A stretch of DNA of 64,000 nucleotides from Leadbetterella sp040829825 (GTDB taxonomy: Bacteria; Bacteroidota; Bacteroidia; Cytophagales; Spirosomataceae): assembly GCF_040829825.1 (NCBI RefSeq), contig NZ_JBFOLH010000015.1. One strand, 5' to 3'. This document shows positions 15,159 through 23,628 of this stretch, piece after piece (position 1 is the first letter of the stretch; each line of letters begins with the position of its first letter). Below the pieces are notes generated by a model. That model ran no database searches. It saw only the letters and a program-made list of their open reading frames with translations, and was not told the DNA's origin. Both the position numbers and the translations under genes were made by a program.

Positions 15159-15166
15159 TAAATTTG
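15159..15166 (+). promoter_or_regulatory. -7 element of small membrane protein gene
   Basis: TAAATTTG matches TAnnTTTG and lies 20 bp upstream of the ATG at 15187. It argues against the upstream in-frame ATG at 15133. No clear -33 element is seen. Confidence 0.45.
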
Positions 15167-15186
15167 AATTTAAAACCCTTCCCCGG

Positions 15187-15372
15187 ATGAACAGAGAATC
15201 TTTGAACAGGATAGCAGCCATTGTGGCTATTGTTTGCGGTATACTTACAGTCAGCCTGCTTATTCTGACCGCTCCCGATCTGCGCCTTCAGACCGTTATC
15301 TCCGGGAAGTTTATTTTGGGTTTTGTGATGATTGCGATAGGTATTTTTGCCCTGCGGGTGAAACGGAAGTGA
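15187..15372 (+). CDS. Small two-helix membrane protein
   Basis: A 61-residue protein with two hydrophobic segments (about 8-27 and 38-54) and a basic C-terminus RVKRK. No family recognised. The nearby downstream ABC genes run the opposite way and are convergent (5-bp gap). Possible upstream start at 15133 rejected because of the -7 box at 15159-15166. Confidence 0.6.
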   Translation: MNRESLNRIAAIVAIVCGILTVSLLILTAPDLRLQTVISGKFILGFVMIAIGIFALRVKRK

Positions 15373-15377
15373 GTAGT

Positions 15378-16022
15378 TCAGGGCAGGTATCCCAGCAGTC
15401 TTAATTCTTCGGCATCACGGAATGATTTAAGCGTGCCGTTTCGCATGATGTACTTCTGAGCCGAAATATCGAGTACATTGCGGTAATCATGGTCGGTCAG
15501 GATAATCCCCTTGCCCTCCCGGGCAGTGGTACGGATAATTTCCTTTACTTCTTCTTTCAGAATAGGCGAAAGGCTGTTAAAGGGCTCATCGAGAATGATG
15601 TAAGCGGCCGGCCGGTTCACGATAATAAGGATTTCCAGGTATCGTAGTTCCCCGCCGGAGATGGTGGCCACGGTTTGGTTGAGGAGGGGCTTCACCACGG
15701 GGTGACCGGCCAGGTGCTCCACCTGCATCAGCTTCAATACCGTTTTTACTTTGAGAGGGGCGGGTATGAAGGTGTCCTGGTAAAGATAAGCTATTTGGGA
15801 AGGCCGTTCTGAACGGTTTAAGAATACTTTCCCGTCTATTTTTACATAGGCATGGTCGGCCGGCAAACTGCCGAATATAATTTTGAGCAGGGTAGACTTT
15901 CCTGAACCGTTCCGGCCCAGTATTCCCACAATCTCGCCCGGCAGGCAGCTGAGGTAAATATCGGAAAGAACCCGGGTAGTATGAAAATGCCTGATGACGC
16001 TGTCTACGTGTAGTCCTTTCAT
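15378..16022 (-). CDS. ABC transporter ATP-binding protein
   Basis: A 214-residue ABC ATPase with Walker A GRNGSGKST (36-44), Q-loop around Tyr81-Gln82, signature ISGGE (121-125), Walker B YIILDEP (141-147) and the H-loop in LTDHDYRN. The body resembles the LptB/LivF-like branch. It overlaps by 4 bp (ATGA) the 94-residue membrane protein gene upstream, its only candidate membrane partner here. The substrate is not deducible. A full transporter would need a larger permease encoded elsewhere. Confidence 0.88.
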   Translation of the reverse strand: MKGLHVDSVIRHFHTTRVLSDIYLSCLPGEIVGILGRNGSGKSTLLKIIFGSLPADHAYVKIDGKVFLNRSERPSQIAYLYQDTFIPAPLKVKTVLKLMQVEHLAGHPVVKPLLNQTVATISGGELRYLEILIIVNRPAAYIILDEPFNSLSPILKEEVKEIIRTTAREGKGIILTDHDYRNVLDISAQKYIMRNGTLKSFRDAEELRLLGYLP

Positions 16023-16303
16023 CTCAGGAGGGCGATTAAGATGACGACGCCAAGCGCAATGCCTGCCGTTATAAGCCGGAGCCGGTTTTTAAACAGGCCG
16101 AGGTTGGCATAAAAGTAGTATTCCTGCGGGTTACCGAGCTCATAGAAAAACAGGTGCACAAAAGGAGAGAGAACGGCGTATGCAAACCCCAGGAAGGCCG
16201 GGGCCAGCTTACCCTCCAGGCCAAGCGCCAGCAGTACGGCCAGGAGCAGGCTATAGAGAAAAATCTTGCGGTAAAAAATCAACCAGGCTCTGACCCGAAT
16301 CAC
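16019..16303 (-). CDS. Small membrane protein paired with ABC ATPase
   Basis: A 94-residue protein with about three hydrophobic segments (13-30, 33-53 and 75-93). The start codon is GTG at 16303, immediately after an in-frame TGA, so no longer form exists. It is coupled to the ATPase by a 4-bp overlap. It is too small for a standard permease and no family is recognised. It may be an accessory or a minimal membrane subunit. Confidence 0.65.
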   Translation of the reverse strand: MIRVRAWLIFYRKIFLYSLLLAVLLALGLEGKLAPAFLGFAYAVLSPFVHLFFYELGNPQEYYFYANLGLFKNRLRLITAGIALGVVILIALLR

Positions 16304-16431
16304 TCAAAAGGTATTTTTTTGTGAATATAAGAAAAAAACAGGCGTTTACGGGCCTAAAATGCGGAAATGTTAAAAGTTGCGTGAACTTAGCTTTTCTTGG
16401 GCAGTTTTCTAATTAAGCGAAAACAGTGACT

Positions 16432-16650
16432 TCAGTCGGTGGATACGCGGAAGCAGGGACAGCGGAAGCCTGCTTTTTTCAGGGCACATTCCAGGGCATT
16501 TATATTCTGGCAGTTCGGACAAACCACCGAAATCTCTTTGGTTTCAAAATCTACATTAAAACTGCCGATCCCAACATTTTTCAGCTCGTACCGCAACTTT
16601 TCCAGGTGGGTCATCGCTGTATTTTCGGCGGTAAAAATGACGGTCTTCAT
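16432..16650 (-). CDS. HMA-fold-like protein with relocated cysteines
   Basis: A 72-residue protein whose pattern follows the heavy-metal-associated beta-alpha-beta-beta-alpha-beta fold: IFTAENTAMTHLEKL, then SFNVDFETKEISVV and ALKKAGF. The usual CxxC after the first strand is missing. Instead there are Cys44 and Cys47 (CPNC), Cys55, and Cys64/Cys66 (CPC). It could bind a metal at a new site or work in thiol chemistry. It lies 5 bp after the DUF6686 gene, which has a CESC motif of its own, and the two are probably co-transcribed. Confidence 0.65.
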   Translation of the reverse strand: MKTVIFTAENTAMTHLEKLRYELKNVGIGSFNVDFETKEISVVCPNCQNINALECALKKAGFRCPCFRVSTD

Positions 16651-16655
16651 GGTTT

Positions 16656-16976
16656 TTAGTTACGGTTAGCCAAACATTCATGAATCAGGTTTTTTATGCT
16701 GGCAGACTCGATCATTTCTATGAAATTTTCCAGCTCATAAGGCGTTAAAATCATCATTGAACCGGAATCTCCCACACTTATGCGAATCTTTTTTTCATGC
16801 AGGCCATAGGCATCTCCCTTCACCCTGAGGTGATACAGGTAATTGGCAAATACTTCAAATTCTTTCATGCTCACGCCGAAAAGTGAAGTGCCAAAAGCGA
16901 TCTGAACCTTAGAGCAGCTTTCGCATCTTGCCACATAACCGTGAAAGTTTGAAACCAGTACTGTATGTTTGCACAT
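16656..16976 (-). CDS. DUF6686 family protein
   Basis: A 106-residue protein seen in Bacteroidota, function unknown. Cys2, and Cys18/Cys21 in GYVARCESCSKVQIAFG, look like a small metal or redox site; the rest is predicted alpha/beta and soluble. The start at 16976 (MCKHTVLV) fits the conserved domain; an upstream ATG at 17036 adds 20 residues of no clear character. It is transcribed with the HMA-like gene that follows after 5 bp. The family call is from memory. Confidence 0.6.
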   Translation of the reverse strand: MCKHTVLVSNFHGYVARCESCSKVQIAFGTSLFGVSMKEFEVFANYLYHLRVKGDAYGLHEKKIRISVGDSGSMMILTPYELENFIEMIESASIKNLIHECLANRN

Positions 16977-17125
16977 TTTATTTAGACTCTGTATAAATAA
17001 TGAGACAAAGGTAGAGGCTGTCGTATTATGAAGCAAATATTATTTAGAATTATTTTAAATAAAATTCAAATCGGACCAGGTCCGGGAAAATATTTCGCCC
17101 TTCAGCAGCTGCTACCCCGGGATAT

Positions 17126-17539
17126 TCAGCTATCCCGTAAAAACCAGGAAAAGACCCGGTCAAAGTGCGACAGGAAGTCCCAGATTTTCCGGTTCCCGTC
17201 TTTTCCGGCTTCGGCACAATCGTAGGCTTTGAGCGACTTATCCACCAGGTTGGCCAGCTTCTGCAGGAAGATCACCTGCAGCAGGCGGCGGAAGGGCGGG
17301 TAGAGCTTTTCGAAATAATAATGTCCGCGGATTTCTGTCACGAGCGACTTCGTGCTGATGTTGAGGGGCCTCTTTTTGACTTCCCCGAAATGTGTTTTCA
17401 GCGCCTCTGCCAGCTCACGCACGCCTTTTTCGGGGTAATTTTTCATCAGCCTGTGCAATTCCGGGTCGCTGATGAGGTGTATTCCCGCATCAGAAAATGA
17501 ATAGGTAATGGTGCAGTTAAAAAGGGTCCGGGTAAACAA
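17126..17539 (-). CDS. Hypothetical protein
   Basis: A 137-residue protein, no recognised domain. It is mostly alpha-helical and charged, with segment YFEKLYPPFRRLLQVIFLQKL and Trp-rich end FLSHFDRVFSWFLRDS. The only start near the open end is a TTG at 17539; the next ATG lies 30 residues inside. Codon use looks like that of its neighbours, so I keep it, at modest confidence. Downstream by about 150 bp is the DUF6686 gene on the same strand. Confidence 0.5.
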   Translation of the reverse strand: MFTRTLFNCTITYSFSDAGIHLISDPELHRLMKNYPEKGVRELAEALKTHFGEVKKRPLNISTKSLVTEIRGHYYFEKLYPPFRRLLQVIFLQKLANLVDKSLKAYDCAEAGKDGNRKIWDFLSHFDRVFSWFLRDS

Positions 17540-17600
17540 TCGGGGCAGCTATATTTTAGTATAACGTAATGCTTCCTGTTTTTATTTTTCCGTAAAGAGG

Positions 17601-17630
17601 CTGACGGGCTGCGTTACAGCAGCCCGTCAG
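17601..17630 (-). terminator. Terminator hairpin downstream of OMP gene
   Basis: A perfect 12-bp stem, CTGACGGGCTGC with its complement, and a 6-nt loop, 85 bp beyond the stop of the outer-membrane gene. The T-run after it on the minus strand is weak (CCTCTTT). Confidence 0.55.
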
Positions 17631-17714
17631 GCAAAAAGCATCCCCGCCGATTGATCCGCCTGATTATAGAAGATTTTTGAGCTATACAACGCTACAAAAT
17701 ATTCGGTCAGGGGT

Positions 17715-20174
17715 TTAGCCGTTTCCGCCGCCTGCCCGTTTTTTCGCTTCTTCTGAAGCGGTGCTCCGGTTAACGCTCTTCACATTTTGATTTCCGAAAT
17801 TGTAAGTGAACGTTAGGGCTATTCTGCGGGCATTCCAGCGGTTGGAGATTTTCAGGTTAACATCCCCGTTATCTACATATCCCTGGAAGAAAGAGGTCAG
17901 GAACAGGTCATTGACATTCAGCTTCAGCTTGGCTTTCTTACCGGGAAAGGTCTTCTGGATCCCGGGGTTAAAGGAATGCTGCGCTTTGGTCTGCCGGAAT
18001 ACCCCGAAAATGCCCGGTGAATAATACCAGTAATTGACTTCTGCCGACCAGCTGTCGGGCAGGGTCAGCGTATGCGTGGTGTTTAAGCCAAATATAAAGC
18101 CGCTGTTGTTCAGTGGATTGCCCGAAAGGTTGTTGTCGGTGTACCGGTTATGGAATACATTAAAATTGTTCTGGCTGCTCCACCAGTTATTGATTTTGAG
18201 CGGTACCGAAAAAACAGCGGAATAGCTTTTCAGCCGGGCAATGTTCTGATTCTGGGAAATATTGGTACCGGTTTTTGCATCCTGGATGATCACCTCATTG
18301 ATCATCTGGCGCGTGTCGGCGTAAGCCAGGGTAGCCGAGTATTCGCCTTTATAGCTATAGGTCATTTCATTGGAGTTGGTAAACTGCGGCCGCAGGCCGG
18401 GGTTCCCCATGACATAAAAGTACGGATCGAGGTAAAAGATAAAAGGATTCAGGTTATCGTAGTTGGGCCGGTCAATCCTTCTGCTGTAAGCGTATTTCAG
18501 GGCGTGATCTTCTGACAGCTTATAGTTCACGAATCCCGTGGGAAATACATTCAGGTAGCTTCTTTTATTCCGGAGGTCGAGGGTGATCGAGTTGCCGTCA
18601 GAAACGGTATGCTCTGCCCGCAGGCCGGCCTGCAACGACCACTTGCCTTTCTGGTAACCGGCACTGGTATAGAGTGCATTTATATTTTCTTTGTATTGGA
18701 AATGGTTTGAACGGTTGAGGTTGCGTTGCCAGCCGCTCTCCAGGAAGTCCTGGTAGGTAAAGTTATTATCAGCGTCAACAAAGGTGGTCTTCGCACCGAA
18801 ATCAAGCTTCAGCTTGTTTTCAAAAGGCACGGTGAAGTCAAGCTTGGCCGAATAAATATTGATGTTGGTCGGCTGGATTATCCATTGCCGGGTAACAGAA
18901 TCGGGTGTAGCGGCCTGGCTGTAATACTTGTTGGTGAAAACCTGGTCGGAGGTATTGCGATACCCGCTGTAATCCAGGTCGAAAGAGATCTCTTTTTCTT
19001 CCACTTTATGCCGTATGCTGAAATTGGAAGAAAAATTCCGGTTGCCCATGGTTCTGCTGCTGCCGGGAATCAGCGAGGTGGTAACGGTTTCGCCGCCGGT
19101 CATGCGGTCAACACCGGTAAGCCCTTTGCTGTTCATGGCGCCGTTCCACAGGTTATAGTCGGCCTGGAGCCCTATGGTGGTGTGTTCGGTAAGGAAATAA
19201 TCGGCTCCCAGTTTGGCGTAGTAAAACTCCCCGCCGCCTATCCTTTGCGTGTATTGGTCAAAATCGGTACGGGTATTCTCAAAATAGAGGGTACGCCAGA
19301 AATGATTGTCGTTGTACCAGCGGTTCCGTCCGGTTCCGGCATTGCCGAAAAGATTCCATCGGGCATTCCGGTGGTTGAGGGTAAGATTGGTATTGCCGCG
19401 GTAAAGGTCTTTGGTCGAGTTCTCCAGTATGCCGGTCCCTGCTGAAGCGCTGACGGTTCCGTTGGTGCCGTAAATCTGGTTCTTTTTGAGGCGGATATTG
19501 ATGATCCCGGAGTTTCCGGCCGCATCGTATTTAGACGACGGGTTGGTAATGATTTCAATGGAAGCGATCTGGTCGGAAGGCAGGTTACCCAGGTACTGGG
19601 CCAGCGCTTCAGACGACATATAGTTGATCTTGCCGTCAATCATAACTACCACACCCGACTTATTCCGTATCCTGATCTGGTCATTTTGCCGGTCAACGAT
19701 CACACCGGGGGCTTTTTCCAGGATTTCAAGGGCAGTGCTTCCACTGGCCGATATGCTGTTTTCCACATTCAGCACCATTTTATCGAGATGCTGCTCAATA
19801 AAAGGTTTTTTAGCGGTGACCTGCACCCCCTGAAGCTGTGTGGCCGATTCTTTCAGGCTGATATCGCTGAAGCTGACAGCCGGGTTTTCTTTGTTAATAA
19901 CAAAAGGGGGGGTAAAAAAGTCTTCGTATCCTACAGAAGATACTTTCAGGTAATAGCTGCTGCTTTCCACGTCGTCTATCAGGAATTTCCCGTCGGTATC
20001 GGCTGCGGCCGCTTTGTAAAAAGTGCTGTCAGATGATTTATACAGGAAAATGTTGGCAAAGGAGAGCGCTTCTCCACCGGCACTTTTTACATTTCCGGAT
20101 ACCTGGAAGGTAGTGCGGGCCAGAGCAAGGCCCGACATCAGCCACATGGCGATGAAAATAATTGATCGTATCAT
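17715..20174 (-). CDS. Outer-membrane beta-barrel family protein (OMP_b-brl_3)
   Basis: An 819-residue protein with a signal peptide (1-19), a CarboxypepD_reg-like domain (about 24-105), a TonB-plug-like domain (about 115-225; EKAPGVIVDR, VVMIDGKINYM, SIEIITNPSSKYDAAGN) and a long barrel of the PF14905 type. In this family the plug is present but the ligand is rarely known and the TonB box is often absent. The C-terminus, after the last strand, carries a polar tail ending GGGNG. It stands alone behind its own -7 element, 95 bp upstream, with a hairpin in the leader. Confidence 0.85.
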   Translation of the reverse strand: MIRSIIFIAMWLMSGLALARTTFQVSGNVKSAGGEALSFANIFLYKSSDSTFYKAAAADTDGKFLIDDVESSSYYLKVSSVGYEDFFTPPFVINKENPAVSFSDISLKESATQLQGVQVTAKKPFIEQHLDKMVLNVENSISASGSTALEILEKAPGVIVDRQNDQIRIRNKSGVVVMIDGKINYMSSEALAQYLGNLPSDQIASIEIITNPSSKYDAAGNSGIINIRLKKNQIYGTNGTVSASAGTGILENSTKDLYRGNTNLTLNHRNARWNLFGNAGTGRNRWYNDNHFWRTLYFENTRTDFDQYTQRIGGGEFYYAKLGADYFLTEHTTIGLQADYNLWNGAMNSKGLTGVDRMTGGETVTTSLIPGSSRTMGNRNFSSNFSIRHKVEEKEISFDLDYSGYRNTSDQVFTNKYYSQAATPDSVTRQWIIQPTNINIYSAKLDFTVPFENKLKLDFGAKTTFVDADNNFTYQDFLESGWQRNLNRSNHFQYKENINALYTSAGYQKGKWSLQAGLRAEHTVSDGNSITLDLRNKRSYLNVFPTGFVNYKLSEDHALKYAYSRRIDRPNYDNLNPFIFYLDPYFYVMGNPGLRPQFTNSNEMTYSYKGEYSATLAYADTRQMINEVIIQDAKTGTNISQNQNIARLKSYSAVFSVPLKINNWWSSQNNFNVFHNRYTDNNLSGNPLNNSGFIFGLNTTHTLTLPDSWSAEVNYWYYSPGIFGVFRQTKAQHSFNPGIQKTFPGKKAKLKLNVNDLFLTSFFQGYVDNGDVNLKISNRWNARRIALTFTYNFGNQNVKSVNRSTASEEAKKRAGGGNG

Positions 20175-20217
20175 TTTAAGTAATAGTTTTTGAATTCTGT
20201 TTTAAAGTGTGGAAAAT

Positions 20218-20247
20218 GCCGGCTTACGTTGCATTGGGTAAGCCGGC
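20218..20247 (-). promoter_or_regulatory. Hairpin in leader of OMP gene / downstream of DUF4097 operon
   Basis: GCCGGCTTAC (20218-20227) and GTAAGCCGGC (20238-20247) form a perfect 10-bp stem with a 10-nt loop. On the minus strand it is followed by ATTTTCC, so it could end the DUF4097 operon. It also lies between the -7 box at 20272-20279 and the start at 20174, so in that transcript it is a leader hairpin that could attenuate. Confidence 0.5.
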
Positions 20248-20271
20248 TTAACTTTTTCATATTTTGTTCTG

Positions 20272-20279
20272 CAAAATTA
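20272..20279 (-). promoter_or_regulatory. -7 element of OMP gene
   Basis: TAATTTTG on the minus strand, a perfect TAnnTTTG, 98 bp upstream of the start codon. The 20175-20467 gap otherwise shows only the hairpin described at 20218-20247. Confidence 0.45.
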
Positions 20280-20467
20280 CTCCTGTAAAGCTTTGCCGTT
20301 TCTTAAATTAAGTTAACCGGGTCCTGTTTTAAGGAGTTTTAACTATCCGGCAGCCGGGCCTCCTGAAACGTGTCAGCTATTTAGAATTACCGGCAGATAC
20401 CCGGAAAGTTACAAATCGCTGCATCTTTTTTTCAGGGGCGGATGTATTCTGCCTGCTTTCCGGGTGC

Positions 20468-21268
20468 CTACTTCGCCTTTCGGATGTAGATGCTGCCGTT
20501 AACGGTCTTCATCATCACCTCGGGGCCGCCGCCGTTAAGGGTACCGGTCACCCAGCGGGTAGTTTCTATTTTGGAAAATCCTTTTTCGCCGGTGCGTACC
20601 ACTTTCGGATCTTCTTTCAGGAAACCGATCTCAAAGTCACTGTATACATCGCCCTGGTCGGTTTTTGCCCGGATATTGCCTTTAAAAGAGGCCGGGAAGC
20701 TCAGGTCAATTTTCCCGTTGAGCGTTGAGAAAGCCATAGGTGTATCAGGAGATACCCGGTTAAAGGTGGCGGTGATGCCGCCGTTGGTGGTGTTGGCCAC
20801 GGCTGAACCGGAAATATTCTGAAGCGTGATACCGCCGTTTACATTAGAAAGCTCAAACTCGCCGCTCACATTCTCTACCTTAATATCGCCGTTGCTGACG
20901 GTCCGTAGCCTGAAGCTCCCGTTATCCGGCACCTGCAGGGTAATGTTTACGGTATGGATAGGAATGCCCGGCACCACCTGCACTTTATTCCCGGCTTCTT
21001 TTACCGTAAGATCAAAATTGTTGCCGGAAGAAATTTTCCGCATGCCGTCTTTTTGTACCGGGGCTGTTTTGCCGGTTGCCGGAGTGGCTTCTACCACCAG
21101 CTCTTTTCCTGCACTTTTAACCACATGGATAGAACCGTGCACCAGGCTGAGGTCTACCGTGTAGGGTTTTCCGGGTTGAGAGAGCTCTACCACAATTTTT
21201 TCATTCTGCGCCTGTACACGGGTCAATGCTGCTCCTAAAAGAAGGGCAAAAATTATTCTCGTTTTCAT
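20468..21268 (-). CDS. DUF4097 family beta-strand repeat protein
   Basis: A 266-residue protein with signal peptide (1-20, ending VQAQ). The mature part is a run of short parallel-beta turns (SNGDIKVENVSGEFELSN, GGITLQNISG, LNGKIDLSF) typical of DUF4097, a right-handed beta-helix-like exported protein. The C-terminus repeats MMKTVNGSIYIRKA. It lies 9 bp after the second DUF4097 gene and belongs to the ECF operon. The role is unknown; coupling to an ECF sigma suggests envelope stress or surface function. Confidence 0.85.
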   Translation of the reverse strand: MKTRIIFALLLGAALTRVQAQNEKIVVELSQPGKPYTVDLSLVHGSIHVVKSAGKELVVEATPATGKTAPVQKDGMRKISSGNNFDLTVKEAGNKVQVVPGIPIHTVNITLQVPDNGSFRLRTVSNGDIKVENVSGEFELSNVNGGITLQNISGSAVANTTNGGITATFNRVSPDTPMAFSTLNGKIDLSFPASFKGNIRAKTDQGDVYSDFEIGFLKEDPKVVRTGEKGFSKIETTRWVTGTLNGGGPEVMMKTVNGSIYIRKAK

Positions 21269-21277
21269 ATGAGTAGG

Positions 21278-22126
21278 TTATCTTTTTTTGATGTAAATGC
21301 TGCCATTCAGCGTTTCGAAATTCATTTTACTTTCTCCTTTTCCTATTCTCAGGTAGGTATCTTTATTCAGCTTGTAGGTAGTGCCTGAGCCGGAGACATT
21401 CTTATTCACTACCGTTTGCGGAGCCAGCTGGGCATTCGGGAAGTCGGTATAAAAGCTGCCGTTCATGCTTTTCAGCTTGATATCTGCCGACAGGCTTTCG
21501 GGGTAGGTGGCATTGATGGTGCCGTTAATGGTGTGGCAGGAAGAGCCGTCGGCCGGTGTTCCGGCATAGGTCACATCAATTCCCCCGTTAATGGTGTGAA
21601 GGTCGGTATACCCCTTTGCATTGTCTACCCGGATGCTTCCGTTTATGTTATTGACCTTCATTTTGCCGCTGACATTGCTCACCGTTATGGCTCCGTCGTT
21701 AATGGTCGATAAGCGAAGCTGCACGTCCTGGGGTACTTTAATAACATAATCCAGCTTGATGGAATAGGGAATAGGATTGTTTTTGTCTGATTTGTTCCGC
21801 GAGGGACGGGTGTCGTAAGGCGCTTTGGTATAGATGACGATCGTGTCGCGGTTTGTGTCGATGCCCAGCTCAAATTCTTTGTTGCCCAGCTCGATGTCGG
21901 CCTTATTTTTGGCAGAAACGTTCTTGTCAATCTCTACCAGCACCTTGTTCCCGGAGTACCCTTCCACCTTGACCGAACCGAGAAGGTTATAGACTTCTAC
22001 CACGGTTTTGGAGGGGGCAGCAGGTAAAGTAATCTCTTTACTAATGTGCTCCCGGGACGACTGTGCCTGGGTTTGGGCACAGGAAATCATAGCTCCTGCA
22101 AAGAGGAGGTTCATCAGCTTTTTCAT
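21278..22126 (-). CDS. DUF4097 family beta-strand repeat protein
   Basis: A 282-residue exported protein with signal peptide (1-21, ending TQAQ) and the same repeat character as its neighbour (VSNVSGKMKVNNINGSIRV, LHTINGGIDVTY, MNGSFYTDF, LNGSIYIKK). The two are paralogues, probably from a tandem duplication that is now diverged. It begins 13 bp after the anti-sigma gene. Periplasmic or cell-surface location is predicted; activity is unknown. Confidence 0.86.
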   Translation of the reverse strand: MKKLMNLLFAGAMISCAQTQAQSSREHISKEITLPAAPSKTVVEVYNLLGSVKVEGYSGNKVLVEIDKNVSAKNKADIELGNKEFELGIDTNRDTIVIYTKAPYDTRPSRNKSDKNNPIPYSIKLDYVIKVPQDVQLRLSTINDGAITVSNVSGKMKVNNINGSIRVDNAKGYTDLHTINGGIDVTYAGTPADGSSCHTINGTINATYPESLSADIKLKSMNGSFYTDFPNAQLAPQTVVNKNVSGSGTTYKLNKDTYLRIGKGESKMNFETLNGSIYIKKR

Positions 22127-22139
22127 AGTTTTGTTAATT

Positions 22140-22913
22140 TTAAATGAGTATTTCTTGAATTGTCTGTTCCAGCTTGTCTTTGACGGTACTGTTAAGATCG
22201 CCGCGGTTAAGCATTTTCTTCAGGGGCTTGACCGAGCTTTTCTCCTGGAGCTTCAGCATGACATCGGCCATGGCCGACTGCATGATGGGCGAGGTTTGCG
22301 AGACAATCGAGTGCACCAGGCCCTCCCTGACCCTGGGGTTGCCGGCTAATTCTGTCAGGGCTTCCAGGGTCATCAGCCTCACGTTATCGTTAGGGTCATG
22401 GTTAAGGGTAGAGAAAAGGGCATCGATCACCTTATCGTCTACATTCCGGATCTCATTGGTCAGGCTAACGGCCCGTATGCGCTCGGTAGCCGAGGGGTTT
22501 TCAATCAGGGAAAGAACCATCATCTGCTTCATTTCGCTGATTTCTGACGACATGCGGGCTATTTCGTCGGGGTTCTTACGGTTGATATAAAGTCCGGCTC
22601 CCAGGCTTACGCACAGCAGCACCAGGGTGTATGCCATTTTCAGCTGAGGTTGAAAATTCCAGAGGGCTTTCAGCCGGAACAGCCAGCCGGGGTGCGGGTT
22701 AGCGGCTTCTTTATACACCTGCAGGGTGTCGAGGAAGCGGCTTTTCAGCTTGTCATTCACTGCCGGAGCCTCTATGTTACCCATCAGGCTCCAGAGGGCT
22801 TTCTCCTCTTCGTACGCTGCCCGGAGCTCAGGATCGCGGGCCAGTCTTTCTTCAAAGGCCCGTTTTTCATGTTCGGGCAGCTCTCCGTTAATGTAATCAA
22901 TGATCTTTTCCAT
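22140..22913 (-). CDS. Anti-sigma factor with HEAT-repeat periplasmic domain
   Basis: A 257-residue membrane protein. The N-terminus (1-45, IDYINGELPEHEKRAFEERL) is the anti-sigma-like helical domain of Bacteroidota. A single membrane segment is at about 92-111 and a helical HEAT-repeat region at about 135-250 (NHDPNDNVRLMTLEALTEL). It lacks the zinc-binding HxxxCxxC. It starts 3 bp after the sigma gene stop. It likely holds the ECF sigma until a periplasmic signal, read by the HEAT domain, releases it. Confidence 0.8.
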   Translation of the reverse strand: MEKIIDYINGELPEHEKRAFEERLARDPELRAAYEEEKALWSLMGNIEAPAVNDKLKSRFLDTLQVYKEAANPHPGWLFRLKALWNFQPQLKMAYTLVLLCVSLGAGLYINRKNPDEIARMSSEISEMKQMMVLSLIENPSATERIRAVSLTNEIRNVDDKVIDALFSTLNHDPNDNVRLMTLEALTELAGNPRVREGLVHSIVSQTSPIMQSAMADVMLKLQEKSSVKPLKKMLNRGDLNSTVKDKLEQTIQEILI

Positions 22914-22916
22914 GTT

Positions 22917-23459
22917 TCAATCGGCAAGTTTTAAATAAACGGTCTTCAGGCGGGCCATAGCCCGGTGAATCCGTACCCTTACGTTGGCTTCCGAAATACG
23001 CAGAACCTCTGCAATTTCGCTGTACGACAGCTCCTGGTACCGGCTCAGCACCAGTATTTCCCTGTGCTCTTCGCTCAGCCCGTTCAGGGCCCGGTTCAGC
23101 AGGTGTAACTGCTCTTCTTTGTCCATCGAACTTTCCGGGGCTTCATCAGCCACCTGCCCGGATACCTGCTCAAGAGGACCGGCCTGGCGCTTATTCCCTT
23201 TGTGATGATCGTTCAGCACGTTCCGCGCCAGGTGATACATCCAGGTTCTGAATTCTCCGTCTCCCTTGAAGGTATGGCGGTATTTCAGCATCCTGAGAAA
23301 AACATTCTGAACCATGTCTTCACTGCTTTCCCTGTCGGCGGTCATCCGGTACAGGAAACCGAACAGGGGTTTGTAATGCCTTTCAAACAGCAAGCCCATC
23401 CGGTCGAGATCACCGGCTTTTACTTTCAGCATCAGGGCATTGTCAGTTAACGCGTTCAA
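22917..23459 (-). CDS. ECF-type RNA polymerase sigma factor
   Basis: A 180-residue sigma-70 protein with region 2 (LFERHYKPLFGFLYRM, FLRMLKYRHTF, FRTWMYHLARNVLNDH) and region 4 (LSEEHREILVLSRYQELSYSEIAEVLRISEANVRVRIHRAMARLK). The encoded start is TTG at 23459; the first ATG is codon 10 at 23432. Directly followed by an anti-sigma gene and two DUF4097 genes that it probably controls along with itself. The operon reads away from a 23460-23628 gap that carries the copA terminator. Confidence 0.9.
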   Translation of the reverse strand: MNALTDNALMLKVKAGDLDRMGLLFERHYKPLFGFLYRMTADRESSEDMVQNVFLRMLKYRHTFKGDGEFRTWMYHLARNVLNDHHKGNKRQAGPLEQVSGQVADEAPESSMDKEEQLHLLNRALNGLSEEHREILVLSRYQELSYSEIAEVLRISEANVRVRIHRAMARLKTVYLKLAD

Positions 23460-23584
23460 TAGCTTTTCTTATGAGGTTTTACAGAGTTAACTGTGATGCG
23501 CTGGTTTTGTTACAGATGTTTTTGATTTTTTTTACCATAGGAGGCACAGGAGTCGTAAGAGGTGGTGGATAAGAGGCAGGAAAG

Positions 23585-23613
23585 AAAAAGCCTCCGGAGC
23601 GGAGGCTTTTTTT
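23585..23613. terminator. Strong bidirectional terminator
   Basis: AAAAAGCCTCCG and its exact complement with a GAG loop, with T-runs on both strands. It follows the copper chaperone gene by 15 bp on the minus strand and separates the copA group from the ECF operon. Confidence 0.85.
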
Positions 23614-23628
23614 AGTCAGCGATACAGC

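Noticed and set aside
20175..20467. tRNA or riboswitch in the longest gaps
   Set aside because: No cloverleaf, CCA-type end or known riboswitch core was visible in the gaps at 20175, 42500 and 45316.
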